From positions 1,029,071 through 1,093,070 of the forward strand of contig NZ_FNUJ01000003.1 in NCBI RefSeq assembly GCF_900107925.1: a DNA stretch of 64,000 nt, given 5' to 3'. Source of the stretch: Amycolatopsis pretoriensis (GTDB lineage Bacteria; Actinomycetota; Actinomycetes; Mycobacteriales; Pseudonocardiaceae). The notes below the pieces were generated by a model. It was not told the DNA's origin and made no database searches. It worked only from the letters and a program-made list of their open reading frames with translations. Shown piece by piece: positions 26,690-35,560 of this stretch; the first letter of the stretch is position 1, and each line of letters starts with the position of its first letter. Both the position numbers and the translations under genes were made by a program.

Positions 26690-29080
26690 TCACGCCTTAA
26701 GCTGCAGATCGTTGACCGTGAGCAGAGTCAAGTCGGCCGCGCTGACCGTCGTAGCCGTCGCGAGTCTCGACGCTTGACAGTCCGTCATGCTCTCGAACAC
26801 CCGGCGGGCCGTCCGCCCGTTTCCGAAGGTGCCGTCCTTCGGGATCCGCTCGAAGTAGTCCTGCAGCGCCTCACCCAGGTCCTCGTCGAGGCGGTAGTCA
26901 TGACGCGCGCACTGCGTGCGCACGATCGTCACCAGTTCCTCCGCCGTATAGTTGGCGAACTCGATGGTGCGGCTGAAGCGGGACTCCATTCCGGGGTTGG
27001 CCTCGAGGAACCGGCTCATCTCAGCGGAATAACCTGCGGCGATCACGACGACGTCGTCGCGATGATCCTCCATCAGCTTGACCAGCGTGTCGATCGCTTC
27101 CCGTCCGAAGTCGGGCCCACTGCCCCCACCGCCGCTGCTGAGCGTGTACGCCTCGTCGATGAACAGCACCCCGCCAAGCGCGGTGGTGAAGGCCTCGGTG
27201 GTCTTGATGGCCGTGCCGCCGATGATCTGCGCGACCAGATCCGCCCTGGCCACCTCGATCAGGTGCCCTTTCCGCAGTACGCCCAACTGCGCCAGGATCT
27301 GACCGTAGAGGCGCGCGACGGTGGTCTTGCCCGTGCCGGGAGCGCCAGCGAAAACCAGGTGCCGTGCCATCGGCGGAGCCGACAAGCCGGCATCCTGCCG
27401 CCGCTTGGCCATCTTGTTCAGATTGACCAGCGAAGTGACCTCGCCCTTCACCCCAGCCAACCCGACCAGACCCTGCAGCTCGACCAACGGGTCAGAGGCC
27501 TGCAATGGCCGTGGCTGCGGCGGCGCAGGTTCGGGAGACGGCGCGCTCGCGGCGGTCCCGAAAGCATCGGGCACGAGGTTGTTATTCGAGATCAGATCGA
27601 GTACGACGATATCAGCCTCCGGCTTGGTCTGCCGCACGCCGCTGCCGTGGTTGTCGCGCACCGTGCAATTCGCGATCTTGACAGATTCCCCCGTGTCCAG
27701 GCGGATCCCGTCGGCGGCCCCGCCGGAGAACTCGGACTCGGTCACCGAGCCCGACGCCCCTTCGTCGAATTGACACCCTGCGCTCTTGCTGCGCTGCACC
27801 CGGCACCGCGTCAGCGAAACGTCCGCCCCGGCACCGGCGTGCACTCCGGCCGCCCCGGCCCGATCGATGGCGCCGTCGGTCAGGATCAGGGCCGCCCCCA
27901 CGACGCTGACTCCCGCCGCCGCGGTCCGGCTCACGCTCAACCCGGTGAACGAGGGTCGTGCTTCACCAGTGACGGCCAGTCCCAGGCCGCCCGCACCGTC
28001 AATCTCGACGTTTTCGGCTGTACTGCGCGCACCACCGTCGATCTCAATGGCTGCCCCGTCGGAGCCGAGGACCCGGAGCCGCCGGAAAAGCGGATCGGCG
28101 TTCGCGTCGACCCGCACCCCGGTGGTGCACCCGGACACCGTGAGCCCATCGAACTCGGTGACAGCGCGATCGGTCACAGCCACCCCAACACCATCCACAT
28201 CGGACACCGTGCACCCGGATACTGTTCCCCCGGCCCGGCCGGCCAGGTGCAACCCGCTCGATCGCGCGCCGCTCACGGAGCAGTCGCGAAGTCCCGGGGC
28301 ACAACCCTCGGCGACGAAAACACCTTCGGCGCCCGCCTTCACCACCGAGCAGCCTTCGAGCACCACGTGTTCGGTCGTCGCGAGGTAGAACCCGATGGCA
28401 CCGGCGTCGCCGACACGCAGCCGCGAAGCAACCATCGTTGCCTGCTGTTCCACCGCCACCGCCGGCTTTTCCGCACCGGAGACGACGGTGTCTTCGACCG
28501 TAAGCCGGCCGCGGCCGTTGAGGCAGATCCCGTTACCACCCACGTCGCTGACGGTGCAGAACCGGACCAGCAGAGCCCCGTCGTCGGCGACAACGATGCC
28601 GGAGGTGCCGAGTTCGGTCAGCCGGCAGGCGTCCAGCACTCCGCCGGCCGGGGAGGTGGTCACGACGCCCGCGCCGACAGCATTGCGGATTTCGCACTCG
28701 CGCATCAGCACGTTGCCTTGGTCGCGGACAAACACGGTGACCCAGCTCGTGGCGCTCAGGTCGCATTCAGTGAGTTCCAACTGACCGTGCACGACGAGCA
28801 CCGCCGGGCTGTCGGCGTCGGCCGTGCGCACTGTCAAGCCTGACAGTGCCGCCGATCCGGCTTTGGACACGACGGCGGCACCAGTCTCGGCCACGACTTG
28901 AACCGTGCCGGGACCGTTCTCCGCGGCGATCGTGACCGCTCTGGTCAGGGTCAGGTTTTCGGCGTACCGACCGGGCGCCACGAGAATCGTCACCCCCTCG
29001 GCCGCGTCTGCGAGCGCCTGCCCGATGGTGCGGTACCGGTTGCCGGGTGACTGGGACACCAGCACCACGTTGTCAGTCAC
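26690..29080 (-). CDS. EccA-like protein: parallel beta-helix fused to CbbX-type AAA+ ATPase
   Basis: 796 residues from the GTG at 29080, preceded by GGGAGG; an ATG at 29149 overlapping the luxR stop is the alternative. Residues ~15-470 are repeats of a right-handed parallel beta-helix (short strands with turns such as GTVSGCTVSDVDGVGVAV). After a linker comes a CbbX/SpoVK-type AAA+ domain: Walker A GAPGTGKTT (Lys585), Walker B LFIDEAY (Asp642-Glu643), and the arginine finger region ESRFSRTIEF. Mycobacterial EccA has the same ATPase after a TPR domain; here a beta-helix takes the TPR place. Likely a cytosolic ESX accessory ATPase. Confidence 0.85.
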   Translation of the reverse strand: MTDNVVLVSQSPGNRYRTIGQALADAAEGVTILVAPGRYAENLTLTRAVTIAAENGPGTVQVVAETGAAVVSKAGSAALSGLTVRTADADSPAVLVVHGQLELTECDLSATSWVTVFVRDQGNVLMRECEIRNAVGAGVVTTSPAGGVLDACRLTELGTSGIVVADDGALLVRFCTVSDVGGNGICLNGRGRLTVEDTVVSGAEKPAVAVEQQATMVASRLRVGDAGAIGFYLATTEHVVLEGCSVVKAGAEGVFVAEGCAPGLRDCSVSGARSSGLHLAGRAGGTVSGCTVSDVDGVGVAVTDRAVTEFDGLTVSGCTTGVRVDANADPLFRRLRVLGSDGAAIEIDGGARSTAENVEIDGAGGLGLAVTGEARPSFTGLSVSRTAAAGVSVVGAALILTDGAIDRAGAAGVHAGAGADVSLTRCRVQRSKSAGCQFDEGASGSVTESEFSGGAADGIRLDTGESVKIANCTVRDNHGSGVRQTKPEADIVVLDLISNNNLVPDAFGTAASAPSPEPAPPQPRPLQASDPLVELQGLVGLAGVKGEVTSLVNLNKMAKRRQDAGLSAPPMARHLVFAGAPGTGKTTVARLYGQILAQLGVLRKGHLIEVARADLVAQIIGGTAIKTTEAFTTALGGVLFIDEAYTLSSGGGGSGPDFGREAIDTLVKLMEDHRDDVVVIAAGYSAEMSRFLEANPGMESRFSRTIEFANYTAEELVTIVRTQCARHDYRLDEDLGEALQDYFERIPKDGTFGNGRTARRVFESMTDCQASRLATATTVSAADLTLLTVNDLQLKA

Positions 29081-29145
29081 GTTCCTGGCCTCCCAGCCGA
29101 CTTGTGTCGGTGCGTCGGTGATTCCCGCGCCAGCGCACCACCCGC

Positions 29146-31731
29146 TCATGCGCCGATCGACTCTGGCCCCGCACCCAGTCCGGACATGGCCAGGCCATGC
29201 CGGGTCCGGCAGCCCGCCTTCGCGAACAACCTCGTCAGGTGCTTCTCCACGGTCTTGGCACTGACCCGGAGGTGGAGGGCGATCTGGCGGTTCGTCTTGT
29301 CGTCCCTGATCAGGTCGAGGATCCGGCGCTCGACCGGCGACAGCCTGGCGAAGTGTGCGCTCGGTGGTGCCTCGCTGCCGGTGGCATCGTCCGGCCGCTC
29401 TACTTCGGTGATGGATCGCCTGAACGTCGCCGGACACGGCTGCCCTTCAATCCTGCTCAGGTGCCGACGCAATGCCACGAGGTCGGGTCGGTCTCCCCTG
29501 CTCCGGACAAGTCGTTCCGCCGCCCGCAGCGCGGTCGCGTCGTCGTTGATCAATCCCCGCACCAACAACGCCGCTTCGCTGAATCGGCCCGGCTGCGTGG
29601 TCGCGTGGTGGTTGATCTCGGCCAAGGCGCGGCCGGCCGACCGACGACGGTCGCTTTCCACCGCGATCGAAGCCAGCCGGACCAGCAGCCTGGCCAGGCC
29701 AGGCTCGTCGATGGTTTGCGGGTGCAAGGTGTACCAGCGCCAGCCTTCTGCGAGTGCGCTTTCGGCATCGCCGTCGAGATAGCGCAGCCCAGTCGCGACC
29801 CACGCACGCGTCGCCGGGAGCACTGATGGCGCCGCCGCGTCGAGCCAGGCCTTCGCCTGGCGGCTTTCCCCTCGTCGGCCGCACATCTCGGCCGCGAGCA
29901 GACGCGAGCACGCCAGCGCGTGCTCGCCGGCGCCGTACGTGAACTCCAATTCGCGGGCAGCGCTGAGCGCACCGCACCAGTCTCCACTGGCGTACCCTTC
30001 GACCACCCGGTGCTGGTGCGCCAGGAAGCCGGACGTTGGCGCGCGGTATTCCGGCCCGAGAGCCGCCCGAAGGGCCGGCACCGGATCCCGGTACGCAAGC
30101 GCTTCCGCCGCATTCGCCCCCGATCGCCGCTCCCGGCGTACCCGGCCCACGGCACCGTTGCTGGCACGCGGTGCGAACGCCGCCGCAATCTCCTCCGGGC
30201 TGACCGGCGCTCCAACGAGCCATCGATCGGCGAGGGTGAGCGGGCTGATGGCGGCATCGCCGTACGCCACGGCCTTCCGCACCGGCTCCTCGACCGGCCG
30301 GCCGGTGTGCACGGCGGCTAGGGCGGCAGCCACGGCCAGGCCGGCGCGCTCGTCGGCGGCCACGAGACCGTTCGCCCGGTGCACGGCTTCGGCCACAAAC
30401 CCGCCGAGCCGCTCGTAGTCTCCCGTGTGGACGAGCGCGCTGACCATCTCTGACCGCAGGCGGCTGCCGTCCACGCCGTCGCCGCCGTGCCACCAGGCCG
30501 CATAGCGGTAGGCGACCGTCCGTCTGCGGTCCTCCGGTGCTACTCGGAGCGCGGCCTCCCGCACCGGTCCAGCCAGCTCTGGCCGGACCGGCATGAACCG
30601 CCCGGCCGCTGCGATGTGAGCGGCCGCACTGATGTCCGTGGCCGCGCTCCGGCCGGCGATCGCCGCGTGCATCCTCTCGGCCGCGGCCGAACCGGCCCGC
30701 TCGGCCACGAAGGTTGCCAACGCGGGACAGCAGCAGGTCAGACGTCCGGTCCCGCTGTACCGGAGAACTCCGTCGGCGACGAGCCGGTCCGCCACCGTCC
30801 CGTATTCCGCTGCCGTGCCGCCCATCGCCTCGGCGAGCACCGGGACGTCTCCGGCTGTGAGGCCCGCTTCGCTAGCGGCCAGGAGGACGATTTTCGTCCC
30901 GGACTCGCCGTGCCGCGCCACCGCGGCGGTCAGGACGTGGCCGGGAGGCAGGGCGATGGCACGACCGGGGTCACGTAGGCACCACCGGCCGCCCGCGATC
31001 GCCAAGCGGTCTCGCCGCAGCAGTTCGGCCACTGTCGTCACCAAGGTTCCCGGATTGCCGTACCAGCTTTGCAGCGCGTCCCGCAGCGCCTCGCGGGTGC
31101 GTCCGTCCAAAGGTACGGCACCGATTTGTCTGAGCAGCTGTTCGCTTTCCTCGGCAGGAAGGGGTGACAGGTCGATCACGCGATCGGCGAAATCGCAGAG
31201 TCGCCATTTCTCGCTGCCGTCGGAGTCGCCGGTGGCGGTCGCGACGACGTGGTGACCGGCGCGTCGGACGGCCGCGAGCAGGGGGACCGATCGCGGGATA
31301 CGATCGGCGTCGTCGATCAGCACCCCGAGCGGCCGTCCGGAACCGAGCCGGCCGAACAAAGTGGTCAGCGCCGTAAGCAAACTGGTCTTCCGCGCCGGCG
31401 AAGCGTAGCTTTCGGGCGTGCACAACCGGCTCACCAGCTCGATGGCCTCGGCCAGCCGGGGGTCGGCGTCCATCAGCTCGAAGCTTTTGCGGACCGCAGT
31501 CAGTACCGAGTGGACACCGAAGAGATCCCATCCCTCACGTGGACCGGTACCGGAGATTTCAAGCACCCCGAATCCGGCCTGCGTCAGTTCTCCGGCCACC
31601 TTCGCAGCCAGTGTGGACTTGCCCCCACCGCGCTCGGCGCGCAAGACGACGAGTTCGGCACGCTTCCCGTTCCATCGCAAGGCGTCGACCACAGCACGCC
31701 GGCTGGCCAGGTCAGCACGCTGCCGTCCCAT
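29146..31731 (-). CDS. LuxR-family regulator with N-terminal ATPase (LAL type)
   Basis: 861 residues from the ATG at 31731 (GGAGG 9 bases upstream; the frame opens 10 codons earlier). A P-loop-like AERGGGKST near residue 40, a Walker B-like VLIDDADRI, a long helical repeat region, and a C-terminal LuxR helix-turn-helix (LSPVERRILDLIRDDKTNRQIALHL, KTVEKHLTRLF). First gene of the leftward train that ends with mycP, so probably its transcriptional activator. LAL proteins use nucleotide binding and an effector to switch. Confidence 0.9.
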   Translation of the reverse strand: MGRQRADLASRRAVVDALRWNGKRAELVVLRAERGGGKSTLAAKVAGELTQAGFGVLEISGTGPREGWDLFGVHSVLTAVRKSFELMDADPRLAEAIELVSRLCTPESYASPARKTSLLTALTTLFGRLGSGRPLGVLIDDADRIPRSVPLLAAVRRAGHHVVATATGDSDGSEKWRLCDFADRVIDLSPLPAEESEQLLRQIGAVPLDGRTREALRDALQSWYGNPGTLVTTVAELLRRDRLAIAGGRWCLRDPGRAIALPPGHVLTAAVARHGESGTKIVLLAASEAGLTAGDVPVLAEAMGGTAAEYGTVADRLVADGVLRYSGTGRLTCCCPALATFVAERAGSAAAERMHAAIAGRSAATDISAAAHIAAAGRFMPVRPELAGPVREAALRVAPEDRRRTVAYRYAAWWHGGDGVDGSRLRSEMVSALVHTGDYERLGGFVAEAVHRANGLVAADERAGLAVAAALAAVHTGRPVEEPVRKAVAYGDAAISPLTLADRWLVGAPVSPEEIAAAFAPRASNGAVGRVRRERRSGANAAEALAYRDPVPALRAALGPEYRAPTSGFLAHQHRVVEGYASGDWCGALSAARELEFTYGAGEHALACSRLLAAEMCGRRGESRQAKAWLDAAAPSVLPATRAWVATGLRYLDGDAESALAEGWRWYTLHPQTIDEPGLARLLVRLASIAVESDRRRSAGRALAEINHHATTQPGRFSEAALLVRGLINDDATALRAAERLVRSRGDRPDLVALRRHLSRIEGQPCPATFRRSITEVERPDDATGSEAPPSAHFARLSPVERRILDLIRDDKTNRQIALHLRVSAKTVEKHLTRLFAKAGCRTRHGLAMSGLGAGPESIGA

Positions 31732-32180
31732 GCGGACTTCCCTCCACCCCGATTCCATCACTTCGTACCGACGTTACGACCGGATCGAGCCAAGGCGGCA
31801 TCGGAAGACGAACCAGCAGCAGACCGTGCACGAAATACTCCGACACCGGATAGACCGGACGCGCCCGGTGTGGTATCTGCCCCCACCGGATGGGAGGACT
31901 CTTGGGGCAGATCCGTCTGAAGAACGACTCCTCGACGGGCGCCCCGACCGGTAGAAGCCGTGTGAATCCTTAACGTCAACCAAGTTCCGTCACTCGAGTC
32001 CCCCCTCCTGTGAGTGCCGGAGCGGCGCCGGGGTGACCGGCCGGGCCGTCGGCATCGGCGATCCGGCCGGCCGCCTCTCCGGCCGGTCGTGCTCAGCGGC
32101 TCGCCGATGGCGGTTCGTCACACGGTTCTTTTCGGCCCTGGGGGGAGAAGTTCTCGTACGTATGCACCGGAGGCCAGTTC
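31732..32180. promoter_or_regulatory. Divergent promoter region between two LuxR ATPase regulators
   Basis: 449 bases without a credible gene separate the divergent regulators, so promoters for both must lie here. I could not name -35/-10 elements or a clear operator. A ribosome site (GGAGG) at about 32168 belongs to the rightward gene. Confidence 0.5.
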
Positions 32181-34994
32181 ATGTTTTCGCTGGCGCCCGG
32201 CCGGACGTCGCTACCGCGAGGGGGTTTTGTGCTCGAGGCGATCGGAGCGGCCACCACCCCGCTCGTTCTGGTCACCGGCTTCGCCGGCACCGGGCGGACG
32301 GCGCTGCTCACCGATCTCGCTGATATTTTTGCCCGCCGCGGGGCAACAGTGTGGGGCATGCGGTTTACCACCGGTGGTGAGCCAGTGCCTGCCCAGTTCG
32401 GGACTGCGACCTACCCTGGCGACACTGCCGGTTCAGGCACCACGGACCAGGTAGTTCCCGCCGGGCGGCCCCAGGTGCTGGCACTGCCCGGTTCTGACGG
32501 TTCGCCGTGGCCGTGGACGCCCATCCGCCCAGTTGACGGAGCCGGTCACGATCCCCACGTCGCCCGGCGGGCAGCCGCCGCGGTTGCCGCCCCGCTCCTG
32601 CGCAGCGGCGGCGAGACCGTTCTCCTCGTTGATGACGTCCAGTGGATCGACCTGGATTCGCTGGCAGTACTGGCCGCCTTGGTCCGGCGACTGGCCGGGA
32701 CCCGGACAAGGTGCGTCTGCACAGCCCGGATTCCCACACGCACCGCAGCGGCCGAATTCCCCGCAACCTTGCGGGCCCTCCGGGCGGAAGGCCTCGCCCA
32801 GACGTTCCGGCTGTCGCCTTGGCCACGCCAGAAGGTAGCCCGTGAAGTAGCCGCGGTGCTCCGGGCTTCGCCCGAGTCCGCACTCATCGAGCAGGTGTTC
32901 TCGGTCAGCCGCGGAGTGCCTGCTGCGGTCCGGGATACCATCGGAATGCTCCGGCGCGAGGGACGCGCACAGGTCGTCGACCGGCGGGCGTACCTGACCC
33001 TCGGCGGGCACCCGACCGAGGGGCCTGAAGCAGGTCGGCTCGTGCTCCGGATTCGCGAACTGGGGCCGACCACGTATTCGGTGGCCAAGGCCGTCGCGGT
33101 GTTCGCCCCGCTGGGCTCCGCGGTTCCCTGGCTGGTGGAGAAGGCTCTTGACCTGCCACCCCGGGACGTTCTCGAAGCACTCGACTCGCTTAGTGCGTCC
33201 GGCGTCCTCCACCGCGGCCGACGGGGTGCTTCGTGGCGGTTCTCCATTCCGCTCGTGGCCGCCGCGCTCGAGGCGAGCCTCGGCCCGCTGGAACGCCGAT
33301 CGCTCGCGGCGGCCGCGGTCTCTGCGGTGTGGTCGGGCGCGGCCCGCTGCGCGGACGACGACCACCTCGCCAACCAGATCGCGAACGCCGGCGCACTGGT
33401 GGACCGGGAACGTGCCCTGGGCGAGTTGCTCACCCGGGCCGCTGCGGCACGGCCGGAGCGCCTCGGGCTGGTCCTGCGCTGGCTGGCCGCGGCCAGCGAG
33501 CTCTCCACCGACCGCTCCCGGCGTGCGATGGTCCTGTTGCTGCACACCGCGAGCTGTCACCAGTACGGCGATCACGAAAGCAGCCTCCGCGGCGCTCGCG
33601 CTCTGCTCGACGAGTATGCCGATCATCTCGGCCCGGACGCTGCCCAGGAAGTCCAGCTCATCGCCACGCAGGCGATGTTCTGCCTCGGTGACGTGGCCGC
33701 CCTGCACGCGCTGGCCGGGGCTCAGCAGAGCTGGGCCGGCCGCAGCGAGGACCACGTCGTTGCCAGAGCGGCCGCCGCCGCACTGCTCGATCAATGGGCG
33801 ACGGCGCGGGATCTGCTCGCCGCGGGGTCCGGGCAATGGCGGTCGGGCAACCCTACGTCGGCTATGCACGGTGAGCTGCTCGCGGCACTGGCCGATCTCT
33901 GGGGCGGCCGCCTCGACCGTTTCGAGGCGAGTCTGGCGTCGCGTGCGCTATGGCTTTTGCGCGGCACCTCGCGCCACCGGCTGGACCAGGTTCGTTCGCA
34001 CGTGACTGCCTTGCTCGTCATCGGGGATCCGGACCGGGCCGAGGAACTGCTCTCCGCCGAGCATCTCACCACGGACGACCTGCCCTTGCACGCCCAATCT
34101 GCGCTGGCGGCACTTCGTGGCCGACCTGGGCAGGCCGTCGACCTGACCCGGCGCAGCCTGGCGGTCGAGCAGCATCGCCATGATCCAGGTCACGCCGGCA
34201 TGGTGCACGCGACGATCACGCTCCTGGTCCTGCAGGGCAGGCTGGCCAGCGCCCGCGAGCTGCTTCGCCTGGCCCGAGCACGGCCCTGCGTCTTCACCCA
34301 GCTCGTCGACATCGCCGAGACCCGGCTCGACCGGGCGCTCGGCGACAACGGTCGAGCTGTCGCCAGGTTGACGGGGACGGTGCAGGCCATCGTTGAGCGC
34401 GGCCTGGTCGCCGGGGCGGAATTGTGCTGGGCGGAGCTGGCGGACCTCGCACTAGAAAGGGGGGATTACACAGCCGCGTGGTCGGCGCGCGACGCTCTCA
34501 CCGAACTCGCTGCCACCATGCCCACCGCCCGCGTCGTGCTCCACGCGTCGCTGGTGCGGGCGACGGTCGACCGAGACCAAGACGCCGCCTTGGAGTGCCT
34601 GGAGCTGGCCCGCCGACGGGCCCAGCCGCTCGAACTGGCCGTGGTGCTGGAACGGCTCGTCCGGCACGGTGCCGCGGAACCGGAATCACTGACCGAGGCG
34701 TACGAGCTGCTGGGCGGCCTCGACGCTCTGCTGGCGCGAGCGTGGCTGCGGAATCTCATGCGTGAACATTCCGTGGCGGTGCGCGGCCGGACGAACACGG
34801 TCATCGAGAACGAGCGGCTGCTGGCTCTGCTGGCAGCCGACGGGCTGACCAACAAGCAGCTTGCGACGGCCTTGAGGGTCAGCGAGAAGAGCATCGAAGG
34901 TCGGCTGAGCCGGCTGTTCACCCGCTCTGGGCACCGCTCCCGGATCGAGCTGGCCACGGCCGTGCTCAACGGTGAGCTGAGCCGGTGGGCCTGA
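32181..34994 (+). CDS. LuxR-family regulator with N-terminal ATPase-like domain
   Basis: 937 residues, GGAGG 7 bases before ATG. P-loop GFAGTGRTALL has Arg in place of the usual Lys, so ATP handling may be altered. Walker B VLLVDDVQW is intact. The middle is helical repeats. C-terminal LuxR helix-turn-helix: LLALLAADGLTNKQLATALR, then SIEGRLSRLFTRSG. Divergent from the T7SS regulator at 31.7 kb and convergent with the genes at 35-37.8 kb (6 bases between stops). Confidence 0.88.
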   Translation: MFSLAPGRTSLPRGGFVLEAIGAATTPLVLVTGFAGTGRTALLTDLADIFARRGATVWGMRFTTGGEPVPAQFGTATYPGDTAGSGTTDQVVPAGRPQVLALPGSDGSPWPWTPIRPVDGAGHDPHVARRAAAAVAAPLLRSGGETVLLVDDVQWIDLDSLAVLAALVRRLAGTRTRCVCTARIPTRTAAAEFPATLRALRAEGLAQTFRLSPWPRQKVAREVAAVLRASPESALIEQVFSVSRGVPAAVRDTIGMLRREGRAQVVDRRAYLTLGGHPTEGPEAGRLVLRIRELGPTTYSVAKAVAVFAPLGSAVPWLVEKALDLPPRDVLEALDSLSASGVLHRGRRGASWRFSIPLVAAALEASLGPLERRSLAAAAVSAVWSGAARCADDDHLANQIANAGALVDRERALGELLTRAAAARPERLGLVLRWLAAASELSTDRSRRAMVLLLHTASCHQYGDHESSLRGARALLDEYADHLGPDAAQEVQLIATQAMFCLGDVAALHALAGAQQSWAGRSEDHVVARAAAAALLDQWATARDLLAAGSGQWRSGNPTSAMHGELLAALADLWGGRLDRFEASLASRALWLLRGTSRHRLDQVRSHVTALLVIGDPDRAEELLSAEHLTTDDLPLHAQSALAALRGRPGQAVDLTRRSLAVEQHRHDPGHAGMVHATITLLVLQGRLASARELLRLARARPCVFTQLVDIAETRLDRALGDNGRAVARLTGTVQAIVERGLVAGAELCWAELADLALERGDYTAAWSARDALTELAATMPTARVVLHASLVRATVDRDQDAALECLELARRRAQPLELAVVLERLVRHGAAEPESLTEAYELLGGLDALLARAWLRNLMREHSVAVRGRTNTVIENERLLALLAADGLTNKQLATALRVSEKSIEGRLSRLFTRSGHRSRIELATAVLNGELSRWA

Positions 34995-34999
34995 TCTGC

Positions 35000-35560
35000 T
35001 CACTGTCCTCTGGGCCTCGCAAAGTCCCGGATGGCGTCGGCGTAGAACCGCATGGACACCGGCGAAGCGGGATTGACCAGCACGTCCACCCCGGTGGCGG
35101 GCAGCGCGGCGGCTAAGTCTGCCAAGGTCACCTCGCGCCAGCCGGCGGCCTTCGCGTGGCTCTCGTGGCCGGGCGAGCTGGCCACCAGTACGACGAACAC
35201 CCCGTCAGGTGCGGGTTCGACGAGCACGACCCCCTGCTCGTCCACCGCGATTCTGAGGGTGGAGTACCGGAGAGCGTCGGCGAGGTGCTCGGGCTCGCCT
35301 TCTCCCCGCCTCAGCAGCCGCAGCACCCCGTCCAGCGGGTCCAGCGGGGAATCCGGCGAGCTCGGCCGGTAGTCCGGATTCGGGACGAACCGTTCCGGTT
35401 CGCTGTTGCCGGTCATCACCAGGGCACCGAGAACGACTTCGATCGGCGCTTCCTGCGCGTCTTCGGTGTTATTCCAGGCGGAATCGAGCAAGAGCAGGAC
35501 GTGCCCTTCAGCAGACGGCTCTGGCTCAGCGGGCTCCGGCGGCACTGACGGCGCGGTCAT
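35000..35560 (-). CDS. T7SS-associated protein (small, SseB-like)
   Basis: 186 residues. A Pro/Glu-rich start is followed by LLLLDSAW, FVPNPDYRPSSPDSPLDPLD and a C-terminal LADLAAALPATGVDVLVNP segment. The same motifs occur in the protein at 48.2 kb (FRPNPDYEPSDENSPADPLD, DGVDALFNPGGAASVRLTGE), so the two are paralogues. I recognise it as the kind annotated as type VII secretion system-associated; mechanism unknown. Its ATG shares a base with the stop of the 749-aa gene (TGATG), so they are cotranslated. Confidence 0.75.
   Translation of the reverse strand: MTAPSVPPEPAEPEPSAEGHVLLLLDSAWNNTEDAQEAPIEVVLGALVMTGNSEPERFVPNPDYRPSSPDSPLDPLDGVLRLLRRGEGEPEHLADALRYSTLRIAVDEQGVVLVEPAPDGVFVVLVASSPGHESHAKAAGWREVTLADLAAALPATGVDVLVNPASPVSMRFYADAIRDFARPRGQ

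Noticed and set aside
26774..28843. 689-codon open frame on the plus strand
   Set aside because: Entirely antisense to the beta-helix/AAA+ gene; no recognisable domain and composition typical of a shadow.
32433..33869. 478-codon open frame on the minus strand
   Set aside because: Antisense to the LuxR ATPase regulator; no motifs.
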